Of a stretch of 53,703 nt of DNA, positions 52,041-53,703 are shown in pieces. The stretch is taken from assembly GCA_014730235.1 (NCBI GenBank), contig WJIO01000153.1:1-53703 (forward strand), in the 5' to 3' direction. A program made the translations under genes and the position numbers. The number at the start of each line of letters is the position of its first letter. Within the stretch, counting starts at the first letter, position 1. Below the pieces are notes generated by a model. It saw nothing but the letters and a program-made list of their open reading frames with translations, had not been told where the DNA came from and did not search any database. Origin of the DNA: Candidatus Poribacteria bacterium (GTDB taxonomy: Bacteria > Poribacteria > DTPJ01 > WJIO01).

Positions 52041-53703
52041 TTACTTCCTTTTGCTTAATAATCCAATAGCCTCACCACACCCATACATGGTAGAACTGTA
52101 GTTTTTTCCATGACCAGGACCAGGCTTTGGCAGTTTTAACAGCCTCTGAAATTTTGCGTCCCAGGCAATTTTCAGGATTCTCAGTTGTTCCTTGTTATTG
52201 GCAATACGTATTCCGTTTACATGGGCCATTATAACAACACCCGGTTGGCCTGTTGCCCTGGTGGCCGGGCATGATGTGTAACGCCAATCCCGCCATTCTT
52301 CACGCCACGTGTCGTTATCTAAGAAAGTTACAGCCTTTTCAATTGCTTCGGGAAGTCTTTCATCGCCGGACATAAGGTAATAACGACTGATACCATTGAT
52401 GAGAACTGCGGTAATAAATCCTGCCATCCCTGTGTGTCGGGCGGTTTTACAGATACAGTGATCCTTTGCCATTGGATGAATAATCCATCCACCGCACACC
52501 GGGTCCTGATCGTTCAAAGCATAATCTGTCAACATTTTCATAGCATTAAGATAACGCTTATTTAAGTCAATTTCATAAGCTCCGGCTAAAGCCAGAAGAG
52601 GCCACCCTGTGGTTCTTCCACAGTGGGTATGTCCCATGAATTTATATTCCCGATCTTCCACAAGCTGGGCCAGGTTATCGCCGATTTTCTCCACTGTCTC
52701 TTTAAGGAAAGGATCGCCGGTAAGGAAGTATTGCCTTACAGAGCCTTGAGTCCATATATGCCCCAGATTAAAAGGATCTGTGCACAGATATGGATTTTCC
52801 GAACCGCCTATTTTATGCTCTACCAGGAGTTTTCGGATGGTCTCCGAACTGTAAAAGCCGCTGACATGACCTACAGTATGCTGATGCACCATTCCCGGTC
52901 TTGGGGGATAATTTCGCGGGTTGCCGAAGAATTCTGCCAGATCATGGTTAATAAAATGTATTGTATCCACTTCGCAGGAATGATGGGCAGAGGCATCGGC
53001 CATGTAAAAATACTTTGGATCACCTGTTCGGGCAAACTGGATCAGTATCTGGTTGGTGGTGTCGTATTCGTGATTACCCCAGTTTATTCTTCTCTCGCCG
53101 AACCAGTCACCCCAGTTCATGGCCCCGTAGTCACGCTGTATTTCTATAGCATCGCAGTAGTTATCAAACAAATTTTCCGCCCAGACATCGTATTCGGTCA
53201 TTTCCGGGATACCCGCAGGAGCTATCTCGTCCCAGACACCTGTGGATATGGCCTGAGCAGGATCAGCTATGGGAATCAGGGGCGCGTTTGCCATCTTTGC
53301 CAGTGATTCACCATCACCATCCATATCCATCCATATATCCCACCGTCTGGACTGGCCTGTTCTAAGCCGGTAACAATTGCCTTCAAAAAGATACTGGTAT
53401 TTATACCAGGGTTCCATATTAGAGAATTCACCGTCTTCAAATCCTGGAAAAAGACCTACACTTAAACCATCTGAAGATGCTTCCAGGCTTTTTGGCCACT
53501 GCTGCCAGAATTCCCGAAGGGCTACGGATATGGTTTCCTTATCGTTTGCTAATTCTACCCATCCGGGGGCTCTGTTTCCCTTGACATCCGTACCCCGAAT
53601 AGAATAATTCTGGTCATCACATTGAAACAGTATCACCTCAGAATCCAGATTATCCTGCCATCCGGGATTACCTCCAAAGCGAACTTCACTGGCTTTTTCT
53701 GCA
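52041..53703 (-). CDS. YetA / exo-rhamnogalacturonan lyase-like protein (5' end beyond window)
   Basis: The frame is open to the right edge: upstream of the GTG at 53636 it continues in phase with EVRFGGNPGWQDNLDSEV, so the true start lies outside. The visible 550 residues include a beta-sandwich end with FWQQWPKSLE and SDGLSVGLFPG, then a long alpha/alpha-barrel (WGDWFGERRINWGNHEYDTT, MVHQHTVGHVSGF, MGHTHCGRTTGWPLLALAGA). This order is that of PcRGLX/YetA-like proteins, to which exo-type rhamnogalacturonan lyases belong. Pectin-type polysaccharide breakdown is possible, but catalytic residues are not verified. No signal peptide can be judged. Its stop overlaps the ribosome site of the MoeA fusion. 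Confidence 0.65.
   Translation of the reverse strand, partial: AEKASEVRFGGNPGWQDNLDSEVILFQCDDQNYSIRGTDVKGNRAPGWVELANDKETISVALREFWQQWPKSLEASSDGLSVGLFPGFEDGEFSNMEPWYKYQYLFEGNCYRLRTGQSRRWDIWMDMDGDGESLAKMANAPLIPIADPAQAISTGVWDEIAPAGIPEMTEYDVWAENLFDNYCDAIEIQRDYGAMNWGDWFGERRINWGNHEYDTTNQILIQFARTGDPKYFYMADASAHHSCEVDTIHFINHDLAEFFGNPRNYPPRPGMVHQHTVGHVSGFYSSETIRKLLVEHKIGGSENPYLCTDPFNLGHIWTQGSVRQYFLTGDPFLKETVEKIGDNLAQLVEDREYKFMGHTHCGRTTGWPLLALAGAYEIDLNKRYLNAMKMLTDYALNDQDPVCGGWIIHPMAKDHCICKTARHTGMAGFITAVLINGISRYYLMSGDERLPEAIEKAVTFLDNDTWREEWRDWRYTSCPATRATGQPGVVIMAHVNGIRIANNKEQLRILKIAWDAKFQRLLKLPKPGPGHGKNYSSTMYGCGEAIGLLSKRK

Noticed and set aside
1-53703. tRNA or rRNA genes
   Set aside because: None recognised in reading the intergenic spaces; they are filled by repeats, promoters and hairpins. 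A covariance-model scan was not possible.

Overview
The window is AT-rich (about 40% GC by eye) bacterial DNA from a Gram-negative (two-membrane) organism. Evidence: many lipoprotein signal peptides with lipoboxes, TonB-type C-terminal domains, an ExbB/TolQ channel, an OmpA/Pal-like lipoprotein, an outer-membrane beta-barrel and sigma-54 machinery. The family mix (glycyl radical enzyme, DUF4159, CARDB plus squalene-cyclase-like repeats, very long TPR and beta-propeller proteins, a YetA/exo-rhamnogalacturonan-lyase-like protein) recalls uncultured Poribacteria/Planctomycetes-like lineages. That placement is only a guess; there is no rRNA or tRNA in the window to test it.

Layout. 1-595: end-truncated secreted protein with D-x-D-x-D-G-x-x-D repeats. 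763-5256: a compact stress module of histidine kinase, NtrC-type sigma-54 activator and a ZraP/CpxP-like helical-repeat periplasmic protein. Between activator and target gene lie a GG-N10-GC sigma-54 promoter and palindromes TTCGAC-N6-GTCGAA that look like enhancer sites. 5470-10754: DUF4390 protein, a mobile repeat, then glycyl radical enzyme, YdjM-like membrane protein and two lipoproteins. 10985-21074: LolA-like protein, TonB-like/DUF4159 fusion behind a consensus sigma-70 promoter, two secreted beta-propeller proteins (one with 21 blades and its own sigma-54 promoter), a CARDB/toroid/YdjY protein and an ABC-2-type permease. 21110-27416 (minus): one operon of DegT aminotransferase, ABC-2 exporter and LolCDE/MacB-like transporter. 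27775-35432: SGNH hydrolase and two sensor kinases that apparently lack both membrane segments and a DNA-binding output. 35658-47771 (minus): a cell-envelope gene set of giant TPR protein, beta-barrel, ExbB/TolQ, polytopic TonB-like protein, TPR lipoprotein, DUF4398 lipoprotein, Pal-like OmpA lipoprotein and a cohesin-like protein. 47980-53703 (minus): sugar-phosphate transferase, metallo-beta-lactamase-fold hydrolase, MOSC protein, MoeA-PBP fusion and a truncated YetA-like protein.

Running through the intergenic spaces is a family of short non-autonomous repeats (64 to 205 bp) with terminal inverted repeats around GGYTCTTCCGG. Four copies have visible target duplications of 8 to 11 bp, some carry a nested insertion, and one supplies the C-terminus and stop codon of the 21-blade protein. 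The best candidates for new biology are the ExbB/TonB/TPR/Pal-like gene set without ExbD/TolR or TolB, the sigma-54 stress module with phased palindromes, and the repeat family.
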